Shown here piece by piece: positions 19,099 to 27,428 of a stretch of 64,000 nucleotides of DNA (its first letter is position 1; each line of letters starts with the position of its first letter). The DNA comes from Eggerthella sp. YY7918. GTDB lineage: Bacteria; Actinomycetota; Coriobacteriia; Coriobacteriales; Eggerthellaceae. Position numbers and translations under genes: made by a program. Below the pieces are notes generated by a model, which had not been told where the DNA came from, did no database searches, and saw only the letters and a list, made by a program, of their open reading frames with translations. The stretch covers positions 496,001-560,000 of the forward strand of contig NC_015738.1 of assembly GCF_000270285.1 (NCBI RefSeq), written 5' to 3'.

Positions 19099-19659
19099 AT
19101 GGCTATCTCTACCGCCGACTTCAAAAACGGCATGTGCATCGAGTACAACGGCAAACTGTGCACCATCGTCGAATTCCAGCATGTTAAGCCCGGCAAGGGC
19201 GGCGCGTTCGTCCGCACGAAGCTGCGCGACATTCGCTCCGGCCGCGTGGTCGACTACACCTTCAACGCTGGCACGAAGTTCGACTCCGTGCGTCTGGAAA
19301 CGCGCAAGTTGCAGTACCTGTACAACGATGGTGCCGACTTTAACTTCATGGACAACGACACCTTCGAGCAGATGGCCATTCCGGCCGACACCGTGGGCGA
19401 GGCTGCGAAGTGGCTCAAGGAAAACGACGAGGCTAGCCTGCTCTATGCCGGCGACGAGCTTATCAGCATCGAGCCGCAGATGTTCGTGGAGCTTGAGGTG
19501 ACGCACACCGAGCCCGGCTTCAAGGGCGACACCGCCACCAACACCACGAAGCCCGCGACGCTTGAGACGGGTGTCGAGGTGCAGGTGCCGACGTTCGTCG
19601 AAATCGGCGACATCCTGCAAATGGACACCCGCGACGGCCGCTTCATCAAGCGCGTGTAG
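19099..19659 (+). CDS. efp: Elongation factor P
   Basis: 186 aa, full length. It relieves ribosome stalling at polyproline stretches. Domain I carries the loop PGKGGAFVRTK, with Lys at the tip where modification or direct contact with the peptidyl-transferase centre occurs. The C-terminal OB domains end in the conserved GDILQMDTRDGRFIKRV. AAAGGA precedes the ATG. It is the last plus-strand core gene and meets the signalling operon tail to tail. Confidence 0.96.
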   Translation: MAISTADFKNGMCIEYNGKLCTIVEFQHVKPGKGGAFVRTKLRDIRSGRVVDYTFNAGTKFDSVRLETRKLQYLYNDGADFNFMDNDTFEQMAIPADTVGEAAKWLKENDEASLLYAGDELISIEPQMFVELEVTHTEPGFKGDTATNTTKPATLETGVEVQVPTFVEIGDILQMDTRDGRFIKRV

Positions 19660-19694
19660 CGAAGGCGAAGCAGCAGCTTACTGGCAGGTTCGCT

Positions 19695-20195
19695 CTACTC
19701 GGGAGCGAGTAAGGCGGCGGCTGTGGCATTGACATCCAGCAGGATAAGCGAACCATTTGGTGAGATAAATTGTTCTTGTGCGACGAGCGGGCTTAAACGT
19801 GCCCGCTCTTCTGTTGTCAGTCGTTGGGTGTCTCCCACTTCGTCCAGATATATGACGTTGGGGGTCCCGCCAAAGAGCAGTCCAAACGAACACACATCTC
19901 CCTCAAGCAATACAATTTTAGAAAGCTCAACGGCTTCATCCTCGTGCACGCCGACGTTTACAATGGCATACAGTGTCCCTTCGAAGTCTACAACTCCGCA
20001 AAACTTCTGAGGAATAAAGGGGAGCGAATGAAGGCGTTTACCAGGAATAACCTGTTTGATTGCCGGAAAGGGAACAACGAGTGAGCCCGCTTTTGTGTCG
20101 ATAATCAAAGCCGCCTTGCGCTCTGTTGCGTAGGAGGCGCTTTCCTGTTTAATAAGTTTTTCAAGCCAAGCAAGGCGCTGTTCGTGGTGTATCAT
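19695..20195 (-). CDS. CheW-like coupling protein
   Basis: 166 aa. After a 25-residue helical lead, residues about 28-160 form a CheW-like beta domain (AALIIDTKAGSLVVPFPAIKQV, then CGVVDFEGTLYAIVNVG). CheW normally links chemoreceptors to CheA. It is the last gene of a five-gene minus-strand operon and overlaps its CheA-like neighbour by four bases. The sequence is divergent and GC is lower than in flanking genes. Confidence 0.75.
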   Translation of the reverse strand: MIHHEQRLAWLEKLIKQESASYATERKAALIIDTKAGSLVVPFPAIKQVIPGKRLHSLPFIPQKFCGVVDFEGTLYAIVNVGVHEDEAVELSKIVLLEGDVCSFGLLFGGTPNVIYLDEVGDTQRLTTEERARLSPLVAQEQFISPNGSLILLDVNATAAALLAPE

Positions 20196-21709
20196 GACGC
20201 CTCCTCGGTAAACGGTATCGCTTGTAGCAAATGACGGGCACTAATCACGGTGCGGATCATGCCGTCATCATGTACGAGGTAGCCAACGCCTCCTATTGCC
20301 TTTTCAAGATGATGCCCAATGGTCGGCGGAAGAGGGCCTATTACGGCATGCTCATACCCTTCAACGGAATCGACTCCCAGAACCGTATTTTTACCTTGTA
20401 CATCCAGAAATACAGCAATACGCGGTTCGTTTGCTGCCAAGGGTGTTGGGGTGTGAGCTTCATTGATGAGCGTATGAGCGGCTCCCTCCTCATCCACGTA
20501 GGCAGGTCCATTCTTTTTAAAGGAGACACGGCTTTTGTCAAAAGCTTCAAATCGCTTTATCTGCGTGGCTGGCAAAGCTATGGGCGCGTCATTGATGGTG
20601 ATTAATACCACATCTAGGGCGATAAACGTAATGGGGAAGGTAAGCACGGTTTCGACGGTTCCCTGCTTGGTGTTCCGGATGCTTCCGCTTCCTCCAACAC
20701 GCTGGAGGATTGTTCCAATCTCGCTCATTTCGTATAGGTCACCCATGCGGTCTTGCCGAGTGCTCCCAAGAAAATGTGGCAGTAAAGCAAGTGAGCCCAG
20801 TTCTTCTTCGGTATAGGTTTCAAGGGGGCGCGTGAGCATGCCGCGTGCTTGCGCCATGAGGCCGACGCTGCGAGCGTCAAACGCGTGCCCGTTATGTTCG
20901 CTGCGGCACGTGATAGTGGCACCTTCAAACTCAATGCGAATACTGATGGAAATTTCATCGGGCTTGCCAGCAGCCTTACGCTCCTCGGAGTGTTTCAAGC
21001 TAATGCGCAAACACATTTTTGCCAATCGTTTCAGGATTTCTTCCATCGAGGCAAGAACCACCCGATCTATTTCTGCGTGATTCTCGTAGATGTTTAGATT
21101 GACGTTTGCGTTAAACTGCTGCGCATATTCTTCTATGGCCTTACGCAACCGGGTGACAATCCTGCTGAACGGTTCAAGACGCGAGAAGGCTATGGCTGTT
21201 CGCAGGGTGTCGGCCATCTGTGTGAGCTGGTAGGAGAGGTCGCTTAATGTACGATCTTGCTCATGTTCGGCGGCGTACTGTGAAAACGAGCGAATAATAT
21301 CGTCGAACTTTACCAATATCCCCATGAATTCGTCATCATGTTCGCCTTCATGCAGAAAGGATGTGGCAAGTGCGTCCGTTGCCGGCTCTTCTGGGCAATC
21401 AAGGTTGTTTTGAGGGGTCAAGTAGGTTGGTATGGTGCTTTCATCGCGAACAAGACGGCAGCTTTCCACGAAGAAGCAGCTATTGATGACCGACAGCACT
21501 TGCTCGGGAATAGGGGACACAAAGCGCAGATAGAAGCCATGCTCACACACATAGGCAGCGGCATTCATGTCAGCTGCAATGTTATCTGGATAGCTGGTGG
21601 CCGTATCGCATAGACGCGTGATACGTCGCAAAACAAGCGAAGCGCGCGTATTCTCCAAATCGCAGTTAGGTTTGAGACGCACATGGGCGATGAATTCAGA
21701 CGCTGTCAT
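20192..21709 (-). CDS. Degenerate CheA-like protein without phosphotransfer domain
   Basis: 505 aa. The C-terminal third is a CheW-like P5 domain (FIALDVVLITINDAPIALPA). A helical P3-like dimerisation region lies near residues 125-190. The middle occupies the place of the CheA ATPase domain, but no N-box NHGIE or DDGxGI motif is found, and the His-containing Hpt domain is missing. The first 110 residues are a small unidentified alpha/beta domain. It is probably a structural member of a receptor array or a non-catalytic regulator; loss of kinase function is inferred from missing motifs. Overlaps of four bases with both neighbours show tight coupling. Confidence 0.6.
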   Translation of the reverse strand: MTASEFIAHVRLKPNCDLENTRASLVLRRITRLCDTATSYPDNIAADMNAAAYVCEHGFYLRFVSPIPEQVLSVINSCFFVESCRLVRDESTIPTYLTPQNNLDCPEEPATDALATSFLHEGEHDDEFMGILVKFDDIIRSFSQYAAEHEQDRTLSDLSYQLTQMADTLRTAIAFSRLEPFSRIVTRLRKAIEEYAQQFNANVNLNIYENHAEIDRVVLASMEEILKRLAKMCLRISLKHSEERKAAGKPDEISISIRIEFEGATITCRSEHNGHAFDARSVGLMAQARGMLTRPLETYTEEELGSLALLPHFLGSTRQDRMGDLYEMSEIGTILQRVGGSGSIRNTKQGTVETVLTFPITFIALDVVLITINDAPIALPATQIKRFEAFDKSRVSFKKNGPAYVDEEGAAHTLINEAHTPTPLAANEPRIAVFLDVQGKNTVLGVDSVEGYEHAVIGPLPPTIGHHLEKAIGGVGYLVHDDGMIRTVISARHLLQAIPFTEEAS

Positions 21710-22332
21710 AGGAGACTCTCTTTTGAGGCGTCGTTGCGTACTAAGATGCAGCGGTTTTTACCGGTCTCCTTACCTTCGTACAAAGCGCGGTCGATGCTTA
21801 AGAAGTTGCCTTCAAACGTAAGCTTTGGATCGTAGGTTCCAATGCCAAAGGTGACGGTGCAGGAATACTCGCCGAGACCATCGTTGATGCTATAGGCTTC
21901 AATCTGGCGCCGTATATCGTTGCAAAGGCGCAATGCCTCAAGGTCCGAAAATGCAAAGAGGGTGATCAGCAGTTCTTCACCGCCCCAGCGAATGACGGGT
22001 TGTCCACCTGCAAGGTCTTCAAGGATGTCCGCAATACAGGCAATGGCGATATCCCCTGAGCGGTGGCCGCGAAGATCGTTGATACTTTTGAAGTCGTCGA
22101 TATCGCATAGGGCGAGTACGACCGTACCCGATTCGCTTGCCTCGATAATTTCATGTACCAAAAAGTCGGTCAGATAGCGGCGACTGTAGAGCCCTGTCAG
22201 CTGATCGCGAAACGCAAGCCCTCGCATTGTCGCCAGCTCTGCCTTGAGGGCGGCATTCGTGCGCATAAGATGCTCAACCTGCGCTGCAGGTGATAGTCCT
22301 GCATCTTTAATGTCGCCGTTCGTGCGTTCCAT
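21706..22332 (-). CDS. GGDEF-domain diguanylate cyclase
   Basis: 208 aa. A short helical N-terminus (1-40) leads to a GGDEF domain: DQLTGLYSRRYL, the metal Asp in LALCDIDDFKSIND, and the signature RWGGEELL, an active-type variant. No RxxD inhibitory site precedes the signature, so product inhibition may be absent. It would make cyclic di-GMP from GTP. It has no sensory domain of its own and lies three bases after the receptor gene, so it may be driven by that signalling complex; this is inference. Confidence 0.85.
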   Translation of the reverse strand: MERTNGDIKDAGLSPAAQVEHLMRTNAALKAELATMRGLAFRDQLTGLYSRRYLTDFLVHEIIEASESGTVVLALCDIDDFKSINDLRGHRSGDIAIACIADILEDLAGGQPVIRWGGEELLITLFAFSDLEALRLCNDIRRQIEAYSINDGLGEYSCTVTFGIGTYDPKLTFEGNFLSIDRALYEGKETGKNRCILVRNDASKESLL

Positions 22333-22335
22333 CGG

Positions 22336-24042
22336 CTATCGGCCGTTCTCGTCATGCTGTACGGGATCAAGCTCGAATTGCTCGATCAGGCTTTTAAGAT
22401 CGCTCGCTTGCGAGGTGAGCTCCTCGGCAATGACGGCGCTTTCTTCTGCGGAAGCCGAGTTTTCTTGAACAACATCCGAAAGGCGATCCATGCTCTCGCG
22501 AATCTGAGCAACCGCCTCAAGTTGCTGTTGAGAGGCCAGCGAAACCGATGACATCATTTCTTTTACGTTTTCGGTTGCACGTACGGCACCGGACATATTG
22601 GTTGCCGCCGTGTCGATCATGGCATTGCCCGTAGCAATGTTGGCGATGGTATTTGAGGCGAGTTCATCGGCGGCTTGCGAAGCTTCGCTAATCTGAGCAG
22701 CAAGTCGTCGAATCTCATCGGCGACAATGGAGAATCCGCGACCAGCCATGCCGGCGCGGGCTGCTTCCACCGATGCGTTCAGAGCCAGAATGTTGGTTTG
22801 GAACGAGATATCTTCAATGGTGTTCGCCAGTTGAGCGATGTTTTGGGTGTTGTCCTTGATTTGACCAATAACGTGCGCCGTATGAGCAATTTGGTCGCTG
22901 CCGTCAGCCACGGCTGATAAGACCTCGACCGTTCCTCTATCCGCTTTAAGCACGTTTTCCGTATTCTCATCAACCATGCGTTCGATATTCTGAAGGTTCG
23001 TCGCAAGCTCTTCTATGGCCATAGCCTGCTCGGCCGAGCCCTGCGCGATGGATTGCGATCCGTCAGACATCTGCGCCGATGACCGCTCAACCTGTTCGGC
23101 GGCTTCGCTCAGGCGATCGACGGTTTTGCGCAATGAAGACGCCACGCGCTCAAGCGAAGTGCCAATGGCGGCGTAATCTCCGACGAACGTAACGTTTGGC
23201 TTTGCATACAGTTTTCCCTGACCCAGCAACGAAAGCACGCGATCGATTTCTTTGATGTAGCCGCGAATGGAAACGATGGTCGTGTTAAGCGACGATGCCA
23301 GGCGACCCAGCTCGCTATTTGACTGATAGTCGATGGTCGTTGCCAAGTCGCCCTGCACCAAGCGCTCGGAGGTTTGTTCGAGTGCGGCTACCGGTGTCGC
23401 GATTCCTTTTGAGACAAGGCGCCAGGTTATCAGCATAAAGGCAACAATAACAAGGGCGACTATCGCAATGATGACATAGGTGGTGTTTTCCAGCTCGACT
23501 GTGTCGGTAATAAAGTTTGAGGCTACCGTTTCCGCTTCAGCAACAATCTGGTCTGCAAGGTCAAGGGTTTCATCCAGCTGTGGCAAGTAGGACGTTTCAT
23601 ACAACTCTTTTGCACGCGAGTATTCGTTGTTACTAACGGCGGTCACAATGCGATCTTTTTCGCTTATGAGAGCATCGTTTGCCTGTTGAAAAAGTCCGAG
23701 CATATCATTGCTTACATAGGGTGCTTGAAAAAGAATGTCAAGATGAGCTTCTCGCTGATTGACCAAGTCGTCGATTGCTGCGATGTTGCTCACAATTGCA
23801 GGAGAATCTTCCTCGTTAAGCAGTATGCTTACCTTGGCCGACGTATCCACCAAGGTGCCACGCAGTGTCAGAGCGCTTTTGGAAACTTGATAGGGACCAT
23901 CGTAAAATTCATATGTCGTCACGGCATTTTGACGTATGGCGAACGTAGCGATGGCTATCGAGATGGCGAACAGCGCGATAACAAGCGTATAAGAAAGCGC
24001 GAGAATGCGGCTGATGTCCATGTTCTTGAAAAGATTCTTCAT
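22336..24042 (-). CDS. Methyl-accepting chemotaxis protein
   Basis: 568 aa. Transmembrane helix at about 13-34, a four-helix-bundle periplasmic sensor (35-185), a second membrane helix (about 187-207), a HAMP domain (about 210-262), then the signalling domain with the hairpin tip [20 protein letters not shown] and [15 protein letters not shown]. It signals through CheW/CheA arrays; the ligand is unknown. It overlaps the truncated cheR by four bases and leads into the GGDEF gene. No flagellar genes are in the window. Confidence 0.9.
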   Translation of the reverse strand: MKNLFKNMDISRILALSYTLVIALFAISIAIATFAIRQNAVTTYEFYDGPYQVSKSALTLRGTLVDTSAKVSILLNEEDSPAIVSNIAAIDDLVNQREAHLDILFQAPYVSNDMLGLFQQANDALISEKDRIVTAVSNNEYSRAKELYETSYLPQLDETLDLADQIVAEAETVASNFITDTVELENTTYVIIAIVALVIVAFMLITWRLVSKGIATPVAALEQTSERLVQGDLATTIDYQSNSELGRLASSLNTTIVSIRGYIKEIDRVLSLLGQGKLYAKPNVTFVGDYAAIGTSLERVASSLRKTVDRLSEAAEQVERSSAQMSDGSQSIAQGSAEQAMAIEELATNLQNIERMVDENTENVLKADRGTVEVLSAVADGSDQIAHTAHVIGQIKDNTQNIAQLANTIEDISFQTNILALNASVEAARAGMAGRGFSIVADEIRRLAAQISEASQAADELASNTIANIATGNAMIDTAATNMSGAVRATENVKEMMSSVSLASQQQLEAVAQIRESMDRLSDVVQENSASAEESAVIAEELTSQASDLKSLIEQFELDPVQHDENGR

Positions 24043-24515
24043 TGATGAATCGCTCCCGTGTGTTTAAGCTTTCGGTAGATAGAATCCCCCTGGTAGGCGA
24101 ATCGCGTGCGGTCGCGCACGATTTCCGCATGACCAAGAATAAGATACCCCTCATCGATAAGGTGTTGGTGAAGAGTAGTGATAACACGTTGTTTTACCGC
24201 ATCTTCAAAGTAGATGATGGTGTTGCGGCAAAGTATAAGATCGTACGTACGGCGCAATGCCTCAGGCTCGGTCAAATTTGCGCGGTAGAATCGCACGCGA
24301 TTGCGTATCTGATCACGTACCACATAGCCGTATCCGTCAGGTTTAAAGTAACCCATGCGCCAATGGCGCGGCGCGCGTTCGATATGTGATTCGGGGTAGC
24401 GGCCGATGCGTGCTTCCGCCAAAACGGATTCAGAAATGTCAACGCCCGTGATGGTGACGTCGGGCAGCGGGTGTAGTTTCGCAAAATCTTCGACAATCAT
24501 CGAATGGGAATAGTA
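24039..24515 (-). pseudogene. cheR: N-terminally truncated CheR-type methyltransferase
   Basis: 153 codons from an ATG at 24500, against about 270 in intact CheR. The C-terminal SAM domain is kept (GVDISESVLAEARIGRYP, LILCRNTIIYFEDAV, GYLILGHAEIV). The N-terminal helical domain and the first SAM motif (STGEEPYSxAM in homologs) are lost: homology stops inside it at YYYSHSM, and farther upstream the frame runs into a stop. No ribosome-binding site precedes the ATG. I read it as a gene broken by insertion of the accessory region at about 24.5 kb. A short protein could still be made, but methyl transfer to the adjacent receptor is doubtful. Confidence 0.7.
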
Positions 24516-24635
24516 ATAGAACGTTTGTTCGTATTTTTCATACGGTTTCTAGCGGTTCCGATGGCGACCGATGACGACATTTCAGAACGTCCGCACCTGC
24601 AAACCGCATGATTCCGAAATCAGATAGAAACTCAC

Positions 24636-24671
24636 AAGGCTCCTCGAAAGAATCGAGGAGCCTTCTCGTTT
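24636..24671. terminator. Strong hairpin terminator, possibly bidirectional
   Basis: An 11-bp perfect stem (24636-24646 with 24654-24664) with a 7-base loop is followed by CTCGTTT on the plus strand. On the minus strand it could end transcripts coming from the dtxR1 cassette. Confidence 0.65.
24643..24654 (+). repeat. 12-bp repeat, copy 1 (candidate attachment core)
   Basis: CTCGAAAGAATC, same orientation as copies at 25054-25065, 52148-52159 and 52688-52699. This copy lies within a terminator hairpin rather than in a gene. Confidence 0.4.
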
Positions 24672-25011
24672 CCGCAGATAGACGCATGGTCGGTTGTCAC
24701 CCCATGGCAAACGGGCATGGGTCGAACGAGCCTGAAACGACTCGAACAGAACCGAAGAGAACCGACACGACCGAAAAACCTACAAGCCAACGAGAGGCAA
24801 TGATGGCGGGAGGCTTGCAAGTGCCGTCGAAAATCGACGAAACTCAAACGAAACTCACCCGGAAAAACGAAACTCAAGAATGACGGTTGCCCCTGGTGGA
24901 GAGCCTGGAAGCGTCATTCTCGCAAACTCACGAAAACGGGTTGGTTTCGCAACCACTCCTCCCGAGTAGTAACGCGAGGCTTGCGGGCCCCTGGCGCGCT
25001 CAGCCGTCGTT

Positions 25012-25434
25012 TTACTCGGAGGGATGACTCCTCGTCAAGTGGGAATAGAGCTTCTCGAAAGAATCGGCGGAGACGCAGTGCTCCAGGCGGCAGGCATCTC
25101 TGGATGCTTCGTCGGCGGCGACCCCGGCGTCGCGCAGCAGCCTCTCGAAGAAACGATGCCTCGCACTCGTCGCCTCAGCGATAGCCCTCCCCTCCGGCGT
25201 GAAGCCAACGTCATGGTCGACGACCTCGACAAGACCCGCCTCCGATAACTTCACGAGGGCCTTGGAGACGCTCGCCCTCGAGATGCCCAAGTGCCTCGCG
25301 ATGTCGACGTTGCGGCATCGCCCATGCGAAGAGCGGATCTCCAGGATCGCCCTGAGGTAGTTCTCGGCGGATTCGCGCGACCGGGACGGCTTATTCCAAG
25401 GGCGGGTGCTTTCATTCTTTTCCATCTTAGACAT
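25012..25434 (-). CDS. DtxR/MntR-family regulator, paralog 1
   Basis: 140 aa: a winged helix (about 18-85) with HLGISRASVSKALVKL as recognition region, then the metal-dependent dimerisation helix bundle (RHRFFERLL, ACRLEHCVSADSFEKL). There is no SH3-like third domain, as in MntR. The Glu/His ligands of the second half are kept, but the first-helix ligand that reads EDYLEAI in the other two paralogs is ENYLRAI here, so a ligand Glu is replaced by Arg. It may bind metal poorly or not at all. It follows the methyltransferase gene by seven bases and is the tail of cassette 1. Its 3' end carries copy 2 of the 12-bp repeat. Confidence 0.85.
   Translation of the reverse strand: MSKMEKNESTRPWNKPSRSRESAENYLRAILEIRSSHGRCRNVDIARHLGISRASVSKALVKLSEAGLVEVVDHDVGFTPEGRAIAEATSARHRFFERLLRDAGVAADEASRDACRLEHCVSADSFEKLYSHLTRSHPSE
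25054..25065 (+). repeat. 12-bp repeat, copy 2, in dtxR1 tail
   Basis: CTCGAAAGAATC; with flanking AGAGCTT it forms 19 bases identical to the dtxR2 tail, more than the surrounding paralog similarity would predict. Confidence 0.4.
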
Positions 25435-25441
25435 GAAGGGG

Positions 25442-26080
25442 CTAGTCTTTTCGCGCGATTGCCACGCAGGAGGTGAGGCCGATCCGCCGCCAGCTCACGC
25501 TGCCGAACCACGTGCCGAGGATCTCCCGCATCTCGCCCTCGGAGTAGATGCGCACGTCCCCCTCGGCGGAGTGCGGCATCCACGCGTTCATGACGGCGCG
25601 CGCGGGCGCCGGCTGCCATACGTCGCCGACGACGAAGGTGCCGCCCGGGCGCAGCGCGCGCCACACCTGGAACGCCGCCAGCGCCGGATCGGGGTAATGG
25701 TGGAACGAGTCGTTGCAGTACGCCGCATCAAAAGAATTATCGCGGAAGGGCAGGCGCTCCGCGTCGCCCACGACCACCTCCGCCCTCCCGCCGAGACGCT
25801 CGGCCGCCCGCTCGGCCATGTTCGCCGAAAGGTCGACCCCCACGAGGGCGCAGCCCGGGATCTCGTCGAGGACGATTTCGGCGAGGGCCCCGGTCCCGCA
25901 CCCCAGGTCCAGCACGCGGGGCGAGTCGATGCCGCCGCACGCCCGGGCGACCTCGCCCGCCACGATGCGGTAGAGCCCCCGCGCATGGTCCCCCTGCATT
26001 CCGGCGTCGTAGGTCTCAGCCTGGGCGTCGAACGCTGCCCTCGACCGCGCCTTCAACTCGTCTGCGTTCTTCTGTTCCAT
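25442..26080 (-). CDS. Class I SAM-dependent methyltransferase
   Basis: 212 aa. The start at 26080 is preceded by GGGAG at six bases. Motif I is VLDLGCGTGALAEIV, motif II VVVGDAERLPF, and motif III the stretch around LRPGGTFVVGDVW, as in UbiE/methyltransferase-11 types acting on small molecules. The substrate is unknown. An operator for the TetR protein encoded just upstream overlaps its promoter, so it is the likely target of that regulator. It is followed immediately by dtxR1. Confidence 0.85.
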   Translation of the reverse strand: MEQKNADELKARSRAAFDAQAETYDAGMQGDHARGLYRIVAGEVARACGGIDSPRVLDLGCGTGALAEIVLDEIPGCALVGVDLSANMAERAAERLGGRAEVVVGDAERLPFRDNSFDAAYCNDSFHHYPDPALAAFQVWRALRPGGTFVVGDVWQPAPARAVMNAWMPHSAEGDVRIYSEGEMREILGTWFGSVSWRRIGLTSCVAIARKD

Positions 26081-26092
26081 GTCGCTCCCTTC

Positions 26093-26111
26093 TATTGAGC
26101 ATTGTTCAACA
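26093..26111 (-). promoter_or_regulatory. TetR1 operator at the methyltransferase promoter
   Basis: TATTGAGCATTGTTCAACA matches the palindrome before tetR1 at 16 of 19 positions and lies 13 bases before the methyltransferase ATG, just after a TTGACG -35-like box on the minus strand. Confidence 0.6.
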
Positions 26112-26121
26112 TCTAACGTCA

Positions 26122-26148
26122 AGAAAAGCCCCAACTGGAATTGGGGCG
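26122..26148 (-). terminator. Terminator after tetR1
   Basis: Stem GCCCCAA/TTGGGGC with a 6-base loop, followed on the minus strand by TTTTCTT. It separates tetR1 from the methyltransferase-dtxR1 transcript. Confidence 0.75.
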
Positions 26149-26153
26149 GTTAT

Positions 26154-26744
26154 CTAATCTGCCTTCTCGCCCGACCTGAACTCGGCGACCAGGGCGGCGA
26201 AGTAGCGCTTGGCGGCTTTCACGGCGCCCTCGTCCGGCATGCCGGGCCCCGAAGCGAGCCCGATGCACCCGTATGCCATGAGGGAGGCGAGCCCGTCCGC
26301 GTCGCCCCGGGGGCCGCCCCTGAGCAGCGCGTCGAGCTCGAGCGCCGCGCGGAGATGGGGCTGCACCGCCTCGCACATGCCCAGCGAGAGCCTGTCGTGG
26401 AGCGCGCCGTTGCCCTCCGCGTGGAAGAAGTCGGCGTGGTCGAACGCGCCGGGGTCGGACCCCGCCTCGATCGCGCGGTCGAGCTTCTCGTCGAGCGAGA
26501 GGCCTCGGTCGTCGAGGATCGCGATGATGCCCTCGGCGCAACGCCGCGAGTACTCCTCGATGGCGGCGTCGAACATGTTCTGCTTCGAGTCGAAGTAGTG
26601 GTAGGCGAGACCCGGCGCAACGCCCGCCGCCCGCGCCACCGCCCTCACCGAGACGTTATCGTAGCCCTCCTCGGCGAAGAGGCGCATCGCCGTGACGAGC
26701 AGCTCCCGCCTGCGCTCATCCGGGTTCTTGACGATTCTGGGCAT
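26154..26744 (-). CDS. TetR/AcrR-family regulator 1
   Basis: 196 aa from the ATG at 26744, which has AGGAGG nine bases upstream. The N-terminal HTH reads FAEEGYDNVSVRAVARAAGVA followed by AYHYFDSKQNMF. The C-terminal ligand-binding domain is not assignable. A perfect 8-bp inverted repeat upstream and a near copy before the methyltransferase show autoregulation and control of the next gene. It heads cassette 1. Confidence 0.88.
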   Translation of the reverse strand: MPRIVKNPDERRRELLVTAMRLFAEEGYDNVSVRAVARAAGVAPGLAYHYFDSKQNMFDAAIEEYSRRCAEGIIAILDDRGLSLDEKLDRAIEAGSDPGAFDHADFFHAEGNGALHDRLSLGMCEAVQPHLRAALELDALLRGGPRGDADGLASLMAYGCIGLASGPGMPDEGAVKAAKRYFAALVAEFRSGEKAD

Positions 26745-26775
26745 AGCTTCCACCTCCTCTAGCTCATGGTAAATC

Positions 26776-26798
26776 ATTATTGAACATTGGTCAATAAT
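26776..26798 (-). promoter_or_regulatory. TetR1 operator and promoter before tetR1
   Basis: Perfect arms ATTATTGA (26776-26783) and TCAATAAT (26791-26798) around a 7-base centre. On the minus strand TTGACC, seventeen bases, TACCAT forms a promoter whose -35 lies inside the operator, as expected for repression. Confidence 0.7.
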
Positions 26799-26910
26799 GA
26801 GCTTGGCGCAATCACTTCAGATAGCCACTGGCGAACAGGCCCTTGGTCGAAGGATCTTCATTCAGCTGCATGCTGGCGGCATAAGCCTCGAGCGCCCCGC
26901 GGCATGCTGC

Positions 26911-27330
26911 TTAGCATCCGCCGAACTCCCTCTTCCAGGACTCGTATTTCTCGGGGGTTATCTCTCCGCGGTCGAGCGCATCCACCTGGGATTCCCAGGC
27001 CTTGATGGCGGCGGCGAGCTTAGGCGCCTTCTCCGCGCCGGGCGCGACGGCGAGCCTGCCTCCACCGACGGGCCTGAGCCCGAACTCCTCCTCGATCCTG
27101 AAGAGGAGCTCGAGGGCGTCCCTGGCGGATTCAGCCTGGACGGGCATGAGGGCCTCGGGGGCGACCCCGAGGGCTCCTGCAATCGCATCCAGGGCGGAGC
27201 CCTTCAGCGCCCTCCTGCCCGCCTCGTAGTTCCTGATGGCCGCGTCGGTGCAGCCGGCCCTCTCAGCGAGCTGCCGTTGCGTCATCCCCCGCGACTCGCG
27301 CAATGCCCGTATGCGGCTTCCCGTCGTCAT
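26911..27330 (-). CDS. XRE-family repressor of the conjugative element
   Basis: 139 aa from the ATG at 27330 with AGGAGGAGAG before it. The HTH (residues 5-58) reads RIRALRESRGMTQRQLAERA and IRNYEAGRRALKGSALDAIA. The C-terminal half is helical and may dimerise or sense a signal; no peptidase motif for LexA-type self-cleavage is visible. It is divergent from xis-int, and the space between holds three copies of its probable operator. A fourth copy is at parA. It is the likely master switch of the element. Confidence 0.85.
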   Translation of the reverse strand: MTTGSRIRALRESRGMTQRQLAERAGCTDAAIRNYEAGRRALKGSALDAIAGALGVAPEALMPVQAESARDALELLFRIEEEFGLRPVGGGRLAVAPGAEKAPKLAAAIKAWESQVDALDRGEITPEKYESWKREFGGC

Positions 27331-27364
27331 CTCTCCTCCTCTGATCGTTTCCCCCATGATACTA

Positions 27365-27382
27365 GAGAACAAAAACGTTCTC
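27365..27382. promoter_or_regulatory. Element operator O1
   Basis: GAGAAC-N6-GTTCTC, perfect inverted repeat, next to a TAGTAT -10-like box of the XRE gene on the minus strand. It probably mediates autorepression. Confidence 0.65.
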
Positions 27383-27390
27383 AATTTGTC

Positions 27391-27419
27391 TTGACCGAAC
27401 ATTTTCGTTCTGCTAGTGT
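27391..27419 (+). promoter_or_regulatory. Promoter of xis-int with operator O2 in the spacer
   Basis: TTGACC, 17 bases, TAGTGT. The spacer holds the operator CGAAC-N6-GTTCTG (27395-27412), so bound repressor would block polymerase. Confidence 0.7.
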
Positions 27420-27428
27420 CACGAATTA

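Larger units (their letters stand above)
24516..25011. other. Gene-free stretch at left edge of accessory region, with direct repeats
   Basis: About 500 bases without a credible gene. It holds a terminator (24636-24671) and five copies of GAAACTCA or CAAACTCA, all in one orientation, at 24627, 24839, 24850, 24869 and 24923; three are ACGAAACTCA. Such repeats near an element end resemble arm sites of a tyrosine integrase. The 12-bp core CTCGAAAGAATC in the terminator loop region recurs in two dtxR tails and one dtxR fragment. Base composition changes here from the signalling operon to the GC-rich accessory DNA. Confidence 0.5.

Noticed and set aside
24608-24883. Plus-strand 91-codon frame over the direct repeats
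   Set aside because: It runs through a strong terminator hairpin and repeats; low-complexity polar translation with no homology that I recognise.
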